Below, piece by piece: positions 1-12,224 of a stretch of 64,000 bases of DNA (positions are counted from its first letter, which is position 1; every line of letters begins with the position of its first letter). Location: positions 161,828,635 to 161,892,634 of the forward strand of contig VDFB02047230.1 in assembly GCA_007258455.2 (NCBI GenBank), in the 5' to 3' direction. The notes under the pieces are model-generated. The model did not search any database. It worked only from the letters and a program-made list of their open reading frames with translations, and was not told the origin of the DNA. The stretch is from Sequoia sempervirens (lineage: Eukaryota; Streptophyta; Pinopsida; Cupressales; Cupressaceae). Both the position numbers and the translations under genes were made by a program.

Positions 1-454
1 ACCAGTGGTTTTCCGAGAAATGCCACTTGCATCAGAAAGACAAGTATAACGCAGGTGCATATTTGGCTGCATTTTTTTCCTTTTCTTGTGGGCGTCAGTT
101 TGAAGTTTGAACTTGAACTACTTATTAAATTTAGTGACTTTGTAATGTTTTGTTAAAAAATCTTTTTGTAGCACAATAGAATCTGCTTTCCATTCACATT
201 GCAGGAGAAAACATTTTTTCAATCTGCTTTCCATCCACATTGCAGGAGAAAACTCTTTTTCATGCCCCAAACCAGAGGATTAACTAATTTTTCCCTCCCT
301 GAAGAAATTGTTTAGAGCACTTAGAAATTGCTGTATTTTGAGTTGATTATGACAATGTGGATTCTTTTCAGATGTAATAGCTGAAGAGGAAACTGCAGAA
401 AGCTGGAGAAAAAGATTTGAGAATGAACACCATCTTCAAACTAAAGAGTGCGTG
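1..454 (+). CDS. Partial host gene candidate: two exons of an unidentified protein
   Basis: Seen: positions 1-54 read QWFSEKCHLHQKDKYNA plus one base and end at a CAG|GTGCAT donor. Positions 372-454 follow a pyrimidine-rich ATTCTTTTCAG acceptor, read (D)VIAEEETAESWRKRFE then NEHHLQTKECV, and end at a GTG|GTATGT donor. The split codon rejoins as GAT and both exons stay open, which is what true coding exons would give. The upstream part lies outside the window. The next exon, if any, is not visible, so the TE nest may sit in a very large intron. I do not recognise the protein; it is charged and hydrophilic. A captured gene fragment or a chance pairing remains possible. Confidence 0.45.
180..258 (+). 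repeat. Tandem 38-39-bp duplication in the intron ahead of exon 2
   Basis: Two copies of a unit reading AATCTGCTTTCCATYCACAT then TGCAGGAGAAAAC. Each copy holds a TTGCAG|GAG string that resembles a 3' splice site, roughly 150 bp before the acceptor used in the gene model above. Confidence 0.7.
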
Positions 455-2520
455 GTATGTTATGCGGCTAGTAAGTCCAAATTTTGTAACACAAATTTGT
501 AGAGGTTTTAGCCAATCGAACTAGACATATTCTACTGCTCGTGGTTCATCTTAAATAAACTATGTTTATTCAAAGACGATATATTCTTGACATTGTCATT
601 GTAGTTTGGGAAGGTATGAAATGAGCATCCAAATCAAATCAATGAGTTCTCTTCATAAAAATTGACTTCAAAAAGATGTAAGATCAAATTTAATGGCATT
701 TCATTCTTACCATGCTTAGGGCACTTGGTATTGGTCCTACTTTTATCTAGTTGGTTCAAATGTATTTTTGTATATGTTTATGCTTGTCCTACCATTAATG
801 GTGTTCAATAGAAGCACCTTGGCTTCTTTCAATCTGTAAGGCATGGTTGCCTCTTGTGCCCTTACTTTATGTGTTTGATGTTGAAGCACTTAGTTATCTT
901 CTAGTCAACGCCATCTTCTAGCAACTTGTTAAAGGAATTCCCCTTGGTACTATTTATTAGCAATTGATCAATGTACATTTTGTAAATGTTTTGTTAGGGA
1001 TTAGGATCTATTGAAAGTGAATAATTAAACATGAAAGACAAAATATTATAAAAATAAATAATTGAAATATAAATTGTAGAATATATAGAGATCAACATGT
1101 CACACAAAGATTTACATGAAAAAAATCTTATAATAAAAAACCTCACAAAAACATCATTCTTAATATTTAAGAAAAATTTATAATGTTTATCAACTAGACT
1201 CATGCACTTTCATAACCTCTTTCCCCCTTCTTCCAATGCCTAAACACCTTTTATAGTTATTTCAAATTCTCTCATATATATCCAATATAAAGACTATTCA
1301 TTCAAATATTTTTATTAATTTTTCTTTCTTATTTAAGATAAAATCCAATACCCTAGTTAATATATTTCTTAATCTTTTGCATAAAAGCTAGTGACTTTTC
1401 ACCAAATAATTATTTTAGGTTGTTTAAGTTGATTGATAAATTAATTAACATTTATGGTGTGACACTATATAACTCACCTCTAACTTAATATGATTAATGC
1501 CATATTTTATATAATAAAGCTAAACATTACAATTATAATAATCTTATTAATATTATTATAACTAAATAAATGAGCATGACTCCTAATAAACATTATGCTC
1601 TAATTTGCATCCCTTTAATGTTTATAAGGAGATCATGTTATTAATTTATTTTAAAATGAAAAGTCAAGATTCTTTATCAATGCAAAACTTCTTTGACAAG
1701 TATGTCACATGAAATTTATGGGTATGTGCACCAAGTTGTAACACAAGAATGGCTCTTAAGATGCCACTTTTTTTCCTTTTTTCTTTTTTTTTTTGAAATC
1801 AACAAAGTCTATTTTCAGGAGAAAGTGAAGATAGTTATGCTCAAAATTTGAAGATCAAACAAGAACAAGAGTTGGAGTGCTCTAAATCTACTTTCTAAGC
1901 TACTGATTCTAAAAAAATTAACTTTTGTAGTCTTTGTGGACTCCCTAAAAAGTTATTTTTTTTAGAATTTCAAAAATCACAACAGTGAGAAATTAGCTAA
2001 CACCATGTAGTTTATGCCTTTTTTTTCTTTTTTTTTTTCAGTACTTGTAGAATGGAGTCTAGTTTCTAAAAATGTAATTTATTTCAAAATTCGATGAATG
2101 AGTAAAAATCTATACCCAAACTAGTACATGTTGGTTTTTGAAAAAAAATAGAGGCACTAACAAGAGAAGTTATAGATGAAAACCTTAACATAATCAAAAC
2201 ATAAAAAAACTATATATTTAGCTAGCTAAGAGAGAGCCTAATGTCATCACGGTATTTTTATAAATTTGCATTGAAGCACATGCAAACCTAATGGAGAGCA
2301 CAACCAAAAATGTGTGAAATTTTGTCACCCTTTTAGAAAATCATGTCCTTGGCATGAAATGGTTGTCCAACCCTTTGGGTTGGATTCCCAAGGCAAGGTT
2401 TGGTATTTCCCAATGCAATCCATTTGGCAAGTGCCAAATTCTACGCCCACCAAATGTGAATGATGATTTTTTTGAATGCATTTTATTTTTGTTTCTTTTT
2501 TCTTTGTCTTTGTCTTTTTT
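455..2520. other. A+T-rich unannotated stretch
   Basis: No convincing ORF, splice structure or terminal repeats. Short ORFs such as 994-1203 (minus) have low-complexity composition and no family resemblance. Poly-T runs occur near 1770-1795 and 2020-2040. Confidence 0.5.
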
Positions 2521-2528
2521 AGTCAGTC

Positions 2529-2607
2529 AAACTATATACATGAAATAAACATTTAAGTATAAGATTTACTTTCTTATACTTTAAGTTATATTTCATGTAT
2601 ATAGTTT
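2529..2607. repeat. Compact hairpin (foldback) with 35-bp arms
   Basis: The left arm 2529-2563 begins AAACTATATACATGAAAT. The right arm 2573-2607 is nearly its reverse complement and ends ATTTCATGTATATAGTTT. The 9-base spacer is ATTTACTTT. The outer ~18 bp pair perfectly; mismatches cluster in the middle. It could be a very small MITE or a foldback RNA precursor; no clear TSD was found. Confidence 0.7.
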
Positions 2608-2784
2608 CAGGATGTTTGAGAGTGGTTTCAAATCTCTTAAAGTTAAATGCAAATTTTAGTTTTTGGAAGATCTTATAAATTTTCACTTGGTCAAATTTAA
2701 GTAATCGACATGTGTCAAATTTCAATAATCAACATGTCAAATTTCAGTAACTAGGAGGACAAATTTCAGTAATCAACAAGTTGT

Positions 2785-4420
2785 ATCATCTCTCTCTCTC
2801 TCACTCATTGTTCATCTCTTATACTCTAGACCTCTCTCTCACTGTCTTCATCCCTTTATCTCACTATCTTCATCCCTTTATCTAACTCTCTCTCCCTTGA
2901 GCTCAAGAACTCTCTCTCCCTCTCTAATTTTCTCTATCTTCCCTCTCTCTCTCCTTCCCTCTCTACTTCTCTCCATCTTACCTCNNNNNNNNNNNNNNNN
3001 NNNNNNNNNNNNNNNNNNNNNNNNNNNNNNNNNNNNNNNNNNNNNNNNNNNNNNNNNNNNNNNNNNNNNNNNNNNNNNNNNNNNNNNNNNNNNNNNNNNN
3101 NNNNNNNNNNNNNNNNNNNNNNNNNNNNNNNNNNNNNNNNNNNNNNNNNNNNNNNNNNNNNNNNNNNNNNNNNNNNNNNNNNNNNNNNNNNNNNNNNNNN
3201 NNNNNNNNNNNNNNNNNNNNNNNNNNNNNNNNNNNNNNNNNNNNNNNNNNNNNNNNNNNNNNNNNNNNNNNNNNNNNNNNNNNNNNNNNNNNNNNNNNNN
3301 NNNNNNNNNNNNNNNNNNNNNNNNNNNNNNNNNNNNNNNNNNNNNNNNNNNNNNNNNNNNNNNNNNNNNNNNNNNNNNNNNNNNNNNNNNNNNNNNNNNN
3401 NNNNNNNNNNNNNNNNNNNNNNNNNNNNNNNNNNNNNNNNNNNNNNNNNNNNNNNNNNNNNNNNNNNNNNNNNNNNNNNNNNNNNNNNNNNNNNNNNNNN
3501 NNNNNNNNNNNNNNNNNNNNNNNNNNNNNNNNNNNNNNNNNNNNNNNNNNNNNNNNNNNNNNNNNNNNNNNNNNNNNNNNNNNNNNNNNNNNNNNNNNNN
3601 NNNNNNNNNNNNNNNNNTCTCTTTGCACCCCTCTTTCTATCTCTCTTTTCCCTCTCTTTACTTTTATCTCCCTCTCTACTATATACCTCGACTATCCTTC
3701 TTTACCTCTCCCTCCCTCCACTCTCTCTCTCTATCCCACCTCTATCTCACCTATCTCTCCCTCCCTCCCTACCTCTCTCCTTCCCTCTCTCCTTCTCTCT
3801 ATCTCCCCTCTCCATCTCTCTACCTACCTCTTCGTCTATAACTCCCTACCATTCTCTCTCTACCTACATCTATAGCTATATCTCCCCTCTCCCTCTCTCT
3901 ACCTACCTCTCTATCTCACTTATACCTCTTTACCTCTCCCTCCCTTCCCTTTCTATCTCTCCCACCCTCCCTCCTCTCTCTCTATTTATCTCTTTCTCTC
4001 ATATGTGCACCGAGATGTGATATAGAAAGGGGAGGAAGGTGGGGAGATTAAGAGAGAGAGGGAGGGAGAGGGAGGGAGAGAGGTGATAGAGAGAGAGGGG
4101 GGAGGGAGGGATATATACATAGATATGTGAGATATAGAGAGATAAGTAGAGAGGGAAGGAGGAAGGTGGAGAGATTGAGAGGAGGGAGGGAGGAGAGAGA
4201 GACAAAGGTATAGAGGGATAGGTTAGATAGAGATAAGTAGAGAGGGAGGTGGGTGAGAGAGAGGAGAGAGAGGAGGGAGGTAGGGAGAGAGAGTAGAGAG
4301 GGAAGGAGAGAGAGAGGGAGGGAGAAGTGAGAGAAAGGTAATGGAGAGAAGTAGAGAGGGAAGGAGGAAGCTAGAGAGATTACAATGGGGAAGGAGAGAG
4401 AAATAAAGAGTTATAGAGGA
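2785..4420. repeat. Large pyrimidine/purine inverted tract around an assembly gap
   Basis: About 2785-2984 and 3618-4010 are almost pure CT with CTCTCTC, CCCTCC and TACCTCT words. About 4020-4420 is almost pure GA, the complementary composition in mirror order, so the block is largely self-complementary. Long ORFs across it, including one that reads through the gap, are composition artefacts. Confidence 0.75.
2985..3617. other. Assembly gap (run of N)
   Basis: 633 undetermined bases inside the simple-sequence tract. The gap length may be a placeholder. Confidence 0.99.
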
Positions 4421-4428
4421 ATAGATTT

Positions 4429-5171
4429 TGTTGAATGAACAAGACAACTGAGAGCAGAGGTGAATCAGTTGTATCAAATTAAAACATTAAAACCTTCAAC
4501 AATAATTAGATCCACATGCATTCTTTAAACCCTTAATCTATCATAATGTTTAAACATGAAGAGCAAATAATAGAAACTAAAACAACCAACACCATACACA
4601 AGAGAACACCAGATTTATGTGGAAAACCATAGAAGGGAAAAACCATAGTGAGGATTAGCTCACAATAGAAGTAATTGCAAAAATGGTACAAAGAGGCTCA
4701 CTGCCAAAATATGACACACTGTCCAGAAAGGCTCACAACCTAGGTTCACTGCACAAATACAAAGAAGAAAAGAAGATAGAATGTTACATAAAGAAAATAG
4801 AGAACACAATCTCAATGCAATAGAGATTCCACCACAACAACTCCAACAACACTCGTAGCCTTCAAAATATCAAGATACCTTAGTTCACTGCATTCAACAA
4901 TCTTGCATTATAGTTCGCACTGTAATTCACACTTTTGCACTTAATTTCACATCACATTACTCAACTCTATTCCACACTATTCCACATCTCCTCTTGCATC
5001 AATTCACCTTGCATTTATACCATCCACAACTTGAAAAACATCTTCAAGTTGGATATACACACACTACACTTTGCAAATTCAAAATAGGTCGACACTAAAC
5101 ATTCCCACGATGGATAAGAATGAAAGTGGACCAATACAAAAATTAACTGGGACCCAAATGAACTCTCACAT
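4429..5171 (-). repeat. Copia-2 3' LTR, first part
   Basis: Begins TGTTGAATGAACAAG and matches 56142-56449 and then 61946 onward base for base with scattered substitutions. It is cut at 5171 by the CACTA insertion (its last three bases, CAT, are the TSD) and resumes at 23640. Positions 4610-4650, read on the minus strand, hold the GGTTTTTCCC...GGTTTTCCAC motif shared by the copia-type LTRs here. Confidence 0.9.
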
Positions 5172-5209
5172 CACTAGTAGAAAACATCAATAAATTACTA
5201 AAAATTGCA

Positions 5210-6995
5210 TATGAATGACTAAACTTGGTCACGTGACCATTAGTAGTTTATTTTTTTTGATTAGTGGATAAACGGGCTTTGATTGGACCCGAAACCAATA
5301 ACAACAAGTTTTGAATGGACTTGAAACCATCAGGTTTTGAGGGGACCCAAAACCCACACTAAGATGAACAAGCTGCCCAAAAGATAGAGTCAAAAACATC
5401 CAGCAATGACACAAGGACATAGAAAGCCAACAACTAGCTAATAGCCAATAGGTTGCCCATAAAAGAAACAATATTTTACATGAATCTTGAACTCATTGGT
5501 TTTGACGGGACCAACAACCCACTATAACAAGGCTTTGGAAAGGACCTTAAACCCAAGAGTATAACCTACAAAAAATAGATCAAGAACAAAGCTCCAACAT
5601 TAGAACTGAGCCCAACAAAGTACCCTTTCCACCTCTATAGGAAAGGTCACCACAAATGCACAAGGCTCCAACAGTGTTCCAAAAAAACTAGTTATTCTCT
5701 CCACCTCTATAGGAGAGAAACCTAAGCCCGTTCAATCCATCATAGCCACAACATCCCTTATCCTTGAGAGTGCGCACCACTGAGATCAACTTGCTTTACA
5801 ATATCTCCACCTCCATAGGAGGTAAAGAAAAGAAGTCAGAAGAAAATCCATCATCAACTCCCTTGCATCCAAAAGACAGGGCTTCATCAGCCCCTCAACA
5901 CCACTTCTAGGCATAACTAGTAGCATCTCGCTCCACCTCAATAGGAGAAAGGTCACTTCCAGTCACATCCATTTCCCCCTCAGTAGAAGATAGGACCACC
6001 TCTAGAGGAAAAACCGGAGTAACCCAAAGATGCAAAAATTGAAGCACAAAGAGCAAAGCCATGGAACCAAGAAGGCAAGGGACAACATAACCCTCACCAC
6101 AAAGATACCTAGATGTCACAAGATGTAAACAGAGGAAACCAGACCCCAACATTAGGAAGATCATGTACCAAAGAGATTCCAAAGGAATCCAAAGCATAAG
6201 AACCTCTCCTAGAAGATCAAAATAAATAATAGAGTACAAGGAGAGAAGAGAAATAGTGAGGTCACCATATTTTTGCCATGGAGATAGAGAAGAAGCTGAG
6301 ACACCCACAAAAGCTCTCAAATAAACAAATGTAAATCTCTCCTAGTCAGGGTAGAAACAACTTCCACACAACCCCTCAAAAATATAAATAACAGCAAAAC
6401 CTCGTAACAAAAGAATGAAGGCAGAAAAGAGTAGGGGCCAAAGAGAAAGTAAAAAACAAACCCTCACGGGGTCTGAAGCCTCCATCAGGAAACCAAACAG
6501 GAGCTAGGCCCCATTAAAGCCTCTACCACAACCAAAGACCAAATGGGGACCATGAGCACCACCGAAGTCCCCCACCATTAGTAGTTTATTGTTGGTCGTT
6601 TATAATGCAACCAAATTTATGACTAAACCATTTTTAGTCATTTATTTGGTCATTTTGATTGATCAATTTGGTAGTCTATTTAGTCATTGATTTAGTCATA
6701 TTTATTCACTGAGCTTGGTCATGTGACCATTAGTAGTTTATTTTCATTCATTTATAATGCAACCAAATTTATGACTAAACCATTTTTAGTCATTTATTGG
6801 TTGTTTTGATTGATCAATTTGGTAGTATATTTTTAGTTATTGATTTAGTCATATTTATTCACTAATTTTTGTCAATTAGTAGTATATTTATTCATTGATT
6901 TTTGTCAACTGGTAGTATATTTAGTCATATTTATTCACTGATTTCTATCAATTGGCAATATATTTAGTCAATTGGTAGTTTATTTAATTATTTTT
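5210..6995. promoter_or_regulatory. CACTA left subterminal repeat region
   Basis: Repeated TGACTAAA, TTTAGTCAT, TTGGTCATGTGACCATTAG and related words, interrupted by the LINE tail at 5253-6573. Equivalent words, mostly inverted, occupy about 23465-23625 at the other end. In known CACTA elements such clusters bind the element's transposase; that role here is inferred. Confidence 0.7.
5253..6573 (-). mobile_element. 5'-truncated LINE tail (LINE-1)
   Basis: Bounded by a perfect 17-bp TSD, ACCATTAGTAGTTTATT, at 5236-5252 and 6574-6590. On the minus strand it ends in a poly(A)-like run (TTTTTT at 5253-5258 on plus). The 3' end carries GGGTTTTGGGTCCCC-type words (plus 5333-5357), also seen at the 3' end of the LINE at 39181-39205, so they are probably the same family. 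A 137-codon ORF (5907-6320, minus) and a shorter one at 5229-5471 are remnants with stops between them; I recognise no domain. Confidence 0.75.
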
Positions 6996-7182
6996 GTTCA
7001 CTAATTTCTGCCTAAAAGTGTTGGAAATGAGACAATGCTTTTGAGGATTAAACATAAAACATAGAAAAACATAATCAATCACTCATTTCCACATAATGAA
7101 ACAACTATTAAGAAGGAAAAAATACTAAAATTTCATTGAGAAAAGGTGTTCTTACAATAGATAGAAGACTTAAATGTGTCTT

Positions 7183-7279
7183 TGCTTTGAAAAATGTGTT
7201 ACAAAGCATGTTTCTTAATGTTGTGACTAAGCTTTGAAAAATGTGTTACAAAGTGTGTTTCTCAATGTTGTGACTAAGA
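7183..7279. repeat. Tandem ~48-bp duplication
   Basis: Two copies of CTTTGAAAAATGTGTTACAA followed by AGYRTGTTTCTYAATGTTGT, differing at a few bases. Confidence 0.8.
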
Positions 7280-9293
7280 AAACTAAGTTACAATGCTCTA
7301 TTTTTTGCAACTTGAAGAAAATTCAATAGCTAACTAACAAAACATGAAATGCAATTTGAAGAAAATTTAGTTCACATTAAGAATCACTCCTAAATTGCAA
7401 TACTATCACAATTAATATGCTCATCCTTAATATTTCATCATGGGATTTTACATCTCAAAATTTGAATAAATGTATCAAAACTCGCTTAATATTGCTAATT
7501 GCTACATTACTTCTTCTTTGTTGCATCTCCTGCCTTGGTCTACACAAAAAGAACCCAACAATGCAATAAGTAAATTTCCCCTTTGTAACAGAAAGAAAAT
7601 AAGTAACTTACTTTAACATGTTCTTTGAAAAAATAAATTTTACCATGACAAGACAGTAACAAAATAAGCAATTTCTATTACAAGATTGGACAACAAGCCA
7701 CAAATGCTTAGAAATTGGGATACCTTAGAATGATATTAATCTTTGTACTTCCAAAAGAGTTTTTGGGAGTGTCTAGTAGGATCCTTGACAAACACAACAA
7801 GATTTCAAGACCCCTTTGATTTTCCTTTTCAATTCACATGTACCTCAATGATTTGTAAGGTTAATTGCCTAAGGGTACTACTTGTAAGGAGAATTCATGC
7901 AATTTATAACACCATAATGAAACCATGTTGTTTGCTAGCACTTTTGCAATCCCTTATATGTAAGAAACACCATATACCAAGAATTAGATTCAACATCATT
8001 TATCAAAACAATCTATTGCAGATGTGACTAATAGCACAATACCATAGAAATGCAAGCTTAGTTTTACAATAGATTACTAGAAGACCTATTTTTTTAGAGA
8101 TATTTAACTATAAGGAAAACTCGCCTCCTATTGTCTTAACTATAATTATCATTTATGTAAATTGAAAATTGGTGTATTTGCTAAAATACATAATGTTTTA
8201 TTTATGGATGCATAATTTAATTGATTTTTAAGCTTGGTAAAAAAGAGATGCGACTAGAGTGTTCTTCACTGGTCAGTAGTAGGATTTCTTATTTAGCCTC
8301 TCTATGGCTTAATTGTCTTATAAGAATAATCATTTGAAATAAATAAAGTTCATATCAATGCAAGAATTATTCTTTCTGAATCACAATAGAATCAAATTTG
8401 AAATCATGGTAATGATTTAAATTTGTGAATAGTATTTCTATGCATTTAGAAAAATAAAAATAAATCTAAATAGATGAGGAAAGGAAACCCCTATTTCATA
8501 TTTGAGAACATTATATCAATCCTGGTTTGATTTTTGTGTCACTAACATACTTCCCACACACAATATAACTTATGTTAAAGTTTCCCACACACAATATAAC
8601 TTATATCTATTACCTTATTTGTAGATTTATTTGGGGCATGTCCTAACTTTCTCAGGGACACTAACTTGAGATTTCATTAGCAAGCTCTAAGAGAATAGGT
8701 TTACTAGGCTTCATCTAAAATTTGTATAAGAGAAAAATCCACCTTCAATCAAACTCAAAGAAATCTTATTTTTAAAATAATACTCAAAATTACATCCCAC
8801 TAAATATTATATAGGTCCTACAAAGTGGTGCACAAATCATCGATTAAAGACTTACACAACAGAAAATGGCAAAGCTCACCTAAGCAAGTCCCAAGGCATC
8901 TTATCCATCTTTTGTGATACATGATCATAAAGCATATGAAGTAGCTAAGCTTCAAAAGAGGATCTTGAGTCAAATAATAAACTATAAAAAAATGTGAAAG
9001 GAGTTTGTTCCTTATGGTCCTATGGGAATTGATCTTCATTTATCTGAAAACAATTGAAATTATATGCTATAATACTATTTATTAATAAAGAAAAATCAAA
9101 ATTCCCTATTGTTTAGTTTGGTGAAGCTTGGCTCAGTTTAAATATTGATGATCTAAATATTCACATCATCTTAGTGAAACTTTATTTCATTAGATTTTAA
9201 AGTTTCTTCCTTTTGGTTAATAGTGTGCAAGCAAAGTTGTAATTCAATATTTGAATGTTGATAAAGTTCATGCTAAAGGTAGACAGTATTTGT

Positions 9294-9528
9294 TAACATA
9301 TGAGATATTCTTGAGACCTTTATTATTATACCTAAGTAGAGCAGTGGACACATGATAAATTTTCTAAGAGTTTTGTCATTATACCTAATTAGGGTAATGG
9401 TTGCATTGTTAACATATGAGATATTCTCAAGACCTTTTTACTATTCGTAATTAGAGCAGTGGACACATGATAAATTTTCTAAGAGCTTTGTCATTATGCC
9501 TAATTAGGGTAATGGTTACATAGTTAGA
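9294..9528. repeat. Tandem ~118-bp duplication
   Basis: Two units each run from GTTAACATATGAGATATTCT through AGAGCAGTGGACACATGATA to TTAGGGTAATGGTT. Differences are few, so the duplication is younger than the surrounding decay. Confidence 0.85.
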
Positions 9529-10039
9529 ATAAAATGTAATTTTTCACCAAGTTTGTTATATATGCTAAATAGAGCATCCCTTCGCACATGAAAAATCAAT
9601 GTTCATTCAAGAATTGGAATTTTAGAGACATATTTCAGATTTTCGACTTCACACTTGTAAAAAATTGAATGATCTTTCAAACTCACATACATACAAAAGA
9701 TGGAGAAAATACTCCTTCACTAACTTTAGAGTTATTCGAATGAGATGAAAATTTGTTTTAACTATCAAAAAATCTTCTTAAGGAAAGACATAGCCCCACA
9801 TATGGGGAAATCACATTGGTTTTAAGATTATAAAAAACCATTAAAACTTCCTAAATTTTCTGCCACACAACTTTTTTAGTATTAATTATGGAATTATGGA
9901 TTTGAAAAATCTTTGTAGGATCATTTTTTAGTGTTTGATGTAATGTATATCTAAACTACAACCTTTAGAGTCCAAGGTGTTGTACCTTAATTCCTCCCAA
10001 GAACCAGGTTCTAATATCATTACTATAATCAAGGAGCCC

Positions 10040-10195
10040 AAGACCCTAGCATAATGGTAATAGGGATGCTTATAAGAGCATGACCTAGTAATTCCCTGAT
10101 TGCAATTAGGGAACCCATAAGGTTTAGTATAATGGTAATGGGGGCTGCTTATAAGAGCATGACCTAAGTAATACCCTCACTATAATAAGCCTATA
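10040..10195. repeat. Imperfect ~85-bp tandem duplication
   Basis: Units share AGYATAATGGTAATRGG and GCTTATAAGAGCATGACCTA. The first string faintly resembles a pol III A box, but no B box or poly(A) tail supports a SINE. Confidence 0.6.
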
Positions 10196-10696
10196 AGGTG
10201 ACCTGTTACCATTGTACAATCATAAAATCTCAAAATGTGAGGTTGGCTTATTTTGCAACTTAATAAAGGTTGGGAAAATCCTTAAGAAATTTGAGTGTAA
10301 TTTAAAGAAAAATTCCTATAGAGAAAAACAAAGATGCTAAAACTAACCACCATGTGTTAAGAGTCAAGAAAATGGAGGTTAAGCTTTTTCATGAGTAAAT
10401 TATCCTGTAGGGATATACACTGGTTGTTAACAACAATAATCCTAGCCATTCAGGATTATACCTAACACACAAGCAATCACCCTATCCCTATAAATGCTTA
10501 AAGCTCAATAATCTCACTTTTGTATGCTCCACAAAAGGGTGTTCCATACCAAATTGACTGTTAACAGAAGATGTGTGCTACCCAAAATTATTCCTATTGT
10601 ATATCAACAAGAGGGTTTGGCCACATAGTTAAGTGTTGGTATAAGTGGTGTTTAACCACACCCAATCGAGCATGGTTCCAAATGGGGGTTGATCCC

Positions 10697-12111
10697 TGTT
10701 GGAATATGTGCCTCAATCCTTACTGACATGGAACTCCTGAAGGGAAAAGTCACTGTGACATTGTTCATGTCTAGGAAACTAACTGTTCTAAATCTGCTTG
10801 ATAAGTTCATGTCGCCAAGACAGAGTTGATGTCTTGCCAACAATGACTATCGCTGACTCTCTATGTTCGGCGTGACCTTTTTTCAATTGGTAGAACTCTG
10901 GGTGACAATTGATCTTATTGGGCTAATGCTAGGGCTTCGATGAGATGTCCCAGTGAATGGTGTAAGTCTCACCGATAGCTTATGGCTATCGGGCTAACAC
11001 ACACAAATCATCAGGGAGAGGTCTCATCGAAGAAGGTAAGTCTCGCCGACAGAAGTATTCTCTTGGTTCATTCCTGGTGACAAAAGACTTCGCTGAGAAG
11101 TCTTGGCGACTTGAATAAGTCACGCCGATAGTCTTTGGGATCACTTTGGGCACTCAGAGAAAGGTCCTGGCGAAGGGCATAAGTCTTGCTGACTCGGTAA
11201 GACTTGCTGATGCTCGATGTAAGGTCACAACGAAGAACAAAGGTCTTGCCGATAATAAATTCTCATCGATGTAACTTGAAGGTTTCGATATGAGGTCTTG
11301 GCGAGATCGGTATGTCTTGTTGATGGTCTCTCTGATTTTGACATGACTTGCAAGCATCGGTAAAATGTCTTGCCGATAGAGGAATCTTTTGCCGATAGAA
11401 ATGTATTGAATGTCGATGGACTTGGTATGACTCATGGCGTTCATTGAAACCTCTTGCCGACTGTTGGAAACTTAAGCCAATTACTTTGTGGCATCGGGGA
11501 GACACTATTAGTGTCTCACCGATATGCCAACAAAGTTTGATCGCCTTTGACCGTGTGACCATCCTATGTGGCATCCCGCTGGACCAATAAGAGGAAGCGG
11601 ATTTCAAACGGATGACGGTTGGATTTTTGCATTAGTTGCAATGCTGGAGAAAAACTGCATGCATGAAAAAAATCTAAAAAGGCATGGAAACTTTCTATGA
11701 TGAGGCAATGGCAAATAAGGATGCACAAAAGGTAAAATTAGAATGTGATAAGATAAAAGCAGATCGATTCTGAATTCTAAAATGAGTTGAATTGTTGGGA
11801 GGATTTTCTATAACAAGAAGAACAGTGAATGTAGCTACTGTGAACTAATACTAGAGAGTTGTATCTATGATTGTGTGTAATTGTTGTTACTATAATACAA
11901 AGAGATTCAGTTTGGTGTGGTGGGTTTTTTCCCGAAAGGGTTTTCCACGTAAATCTGTTGTTCATTGTCTTTTGAGTATCTTCTCTATTTCTGTAAATCT
12001 TTCATGTGTGTCTTAATTAGACTGTAATTAGAAAATTCAAAGTACTTTCTACATTCTTCCCTATGGTTTTGACGTTAGGAAAGTTGCTTCTGCACCATTG
12101 CTTTCCTTACA
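10697..12111 (+). repeat. Copia-1 5' LTR (1415 bp)
   Basis: TG...CA ends and close match to the 3' LTR. The middle (about 10860-11560) is built from repeated short modules around GTCTYGCCGAT and AAGGTCTTGGCGA. 11499-11517 is the perfect palindrome GAGACACTATTAGTGTCTC. A TATA-like ACTATAATACAAAG lies near 11889, followed by the TTTTTTCCCGAAAGGGTTTT motif at about 11925-11944. Confidence 0.95.
11889..11955 (+). promoter_or_regulatory. Probable LTR promoter / R-region motif of Copia-1
   Basis: CTATAATACA (11890) is the best TATA candidate. About 30 bp on, GGGTTTTTTCCCGAAAGGG followed by TTTTCCACGTAAATC could form a short stem. The same arrangement recurs in the 3' LTR at 17510-17545 and in the other copia-type LTRs of this window. 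Function is inferred from position. Confidence 0.45.
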
Positions 12112-12113
12112 AG

Positions 12114-12126
12114 TGGTATCAGGCCT
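12114..12126 (+). other. Copia-1 primer-binding site (initiator Met tRNA)
   Basis: TGGTATCAGGCC starts two bases after the 5' LTR. It matches the plant copia PBS TGGTATCAGAGCC apart from one missing base, as expected for priming by the 3' end of iMet tRNA. Confidence 0.85.
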
Positions 12127-12224
12127 GGCCAGTTGTGTTATCCTTGTCAGTGGGTTGGGTTTTTTGTGTCAATCCTTTTCAGTGGGAGTTTGGTAGAGGT
12201 CTAATAGTTTAATTACAAATTAAG

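Larger units (their letters stand above)
6591..10696. other. CACTA interior, left part: no recognisable gene
   Basis: A+T-rich with isolated short ORFs (7743-8027 plus, 8818-9039 minus) that match nothing I know. Local tandem duplications are listed separately. Confidence 0.5.

Noticed and set aside
2897..3841. Long plus-strand open frame (314 codons) at the N gap
   Set aside because: Most of it is undetermined bases and the rest is CT-repeat translation (SLPPSLS); no gene.
3999..4477. Minus-strand Ser/Leu/Pro-rich open frames
   Set aside because: Translation of the GA/CT simple-sequence tract; composition only.
10040..10195. tRNA-derived SINE or tRNA-like gene
   Set aside because: Only a weak A-box-like string; no B box, cloverleaf or poly(A) tail. 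Better described as a tandem duplication.
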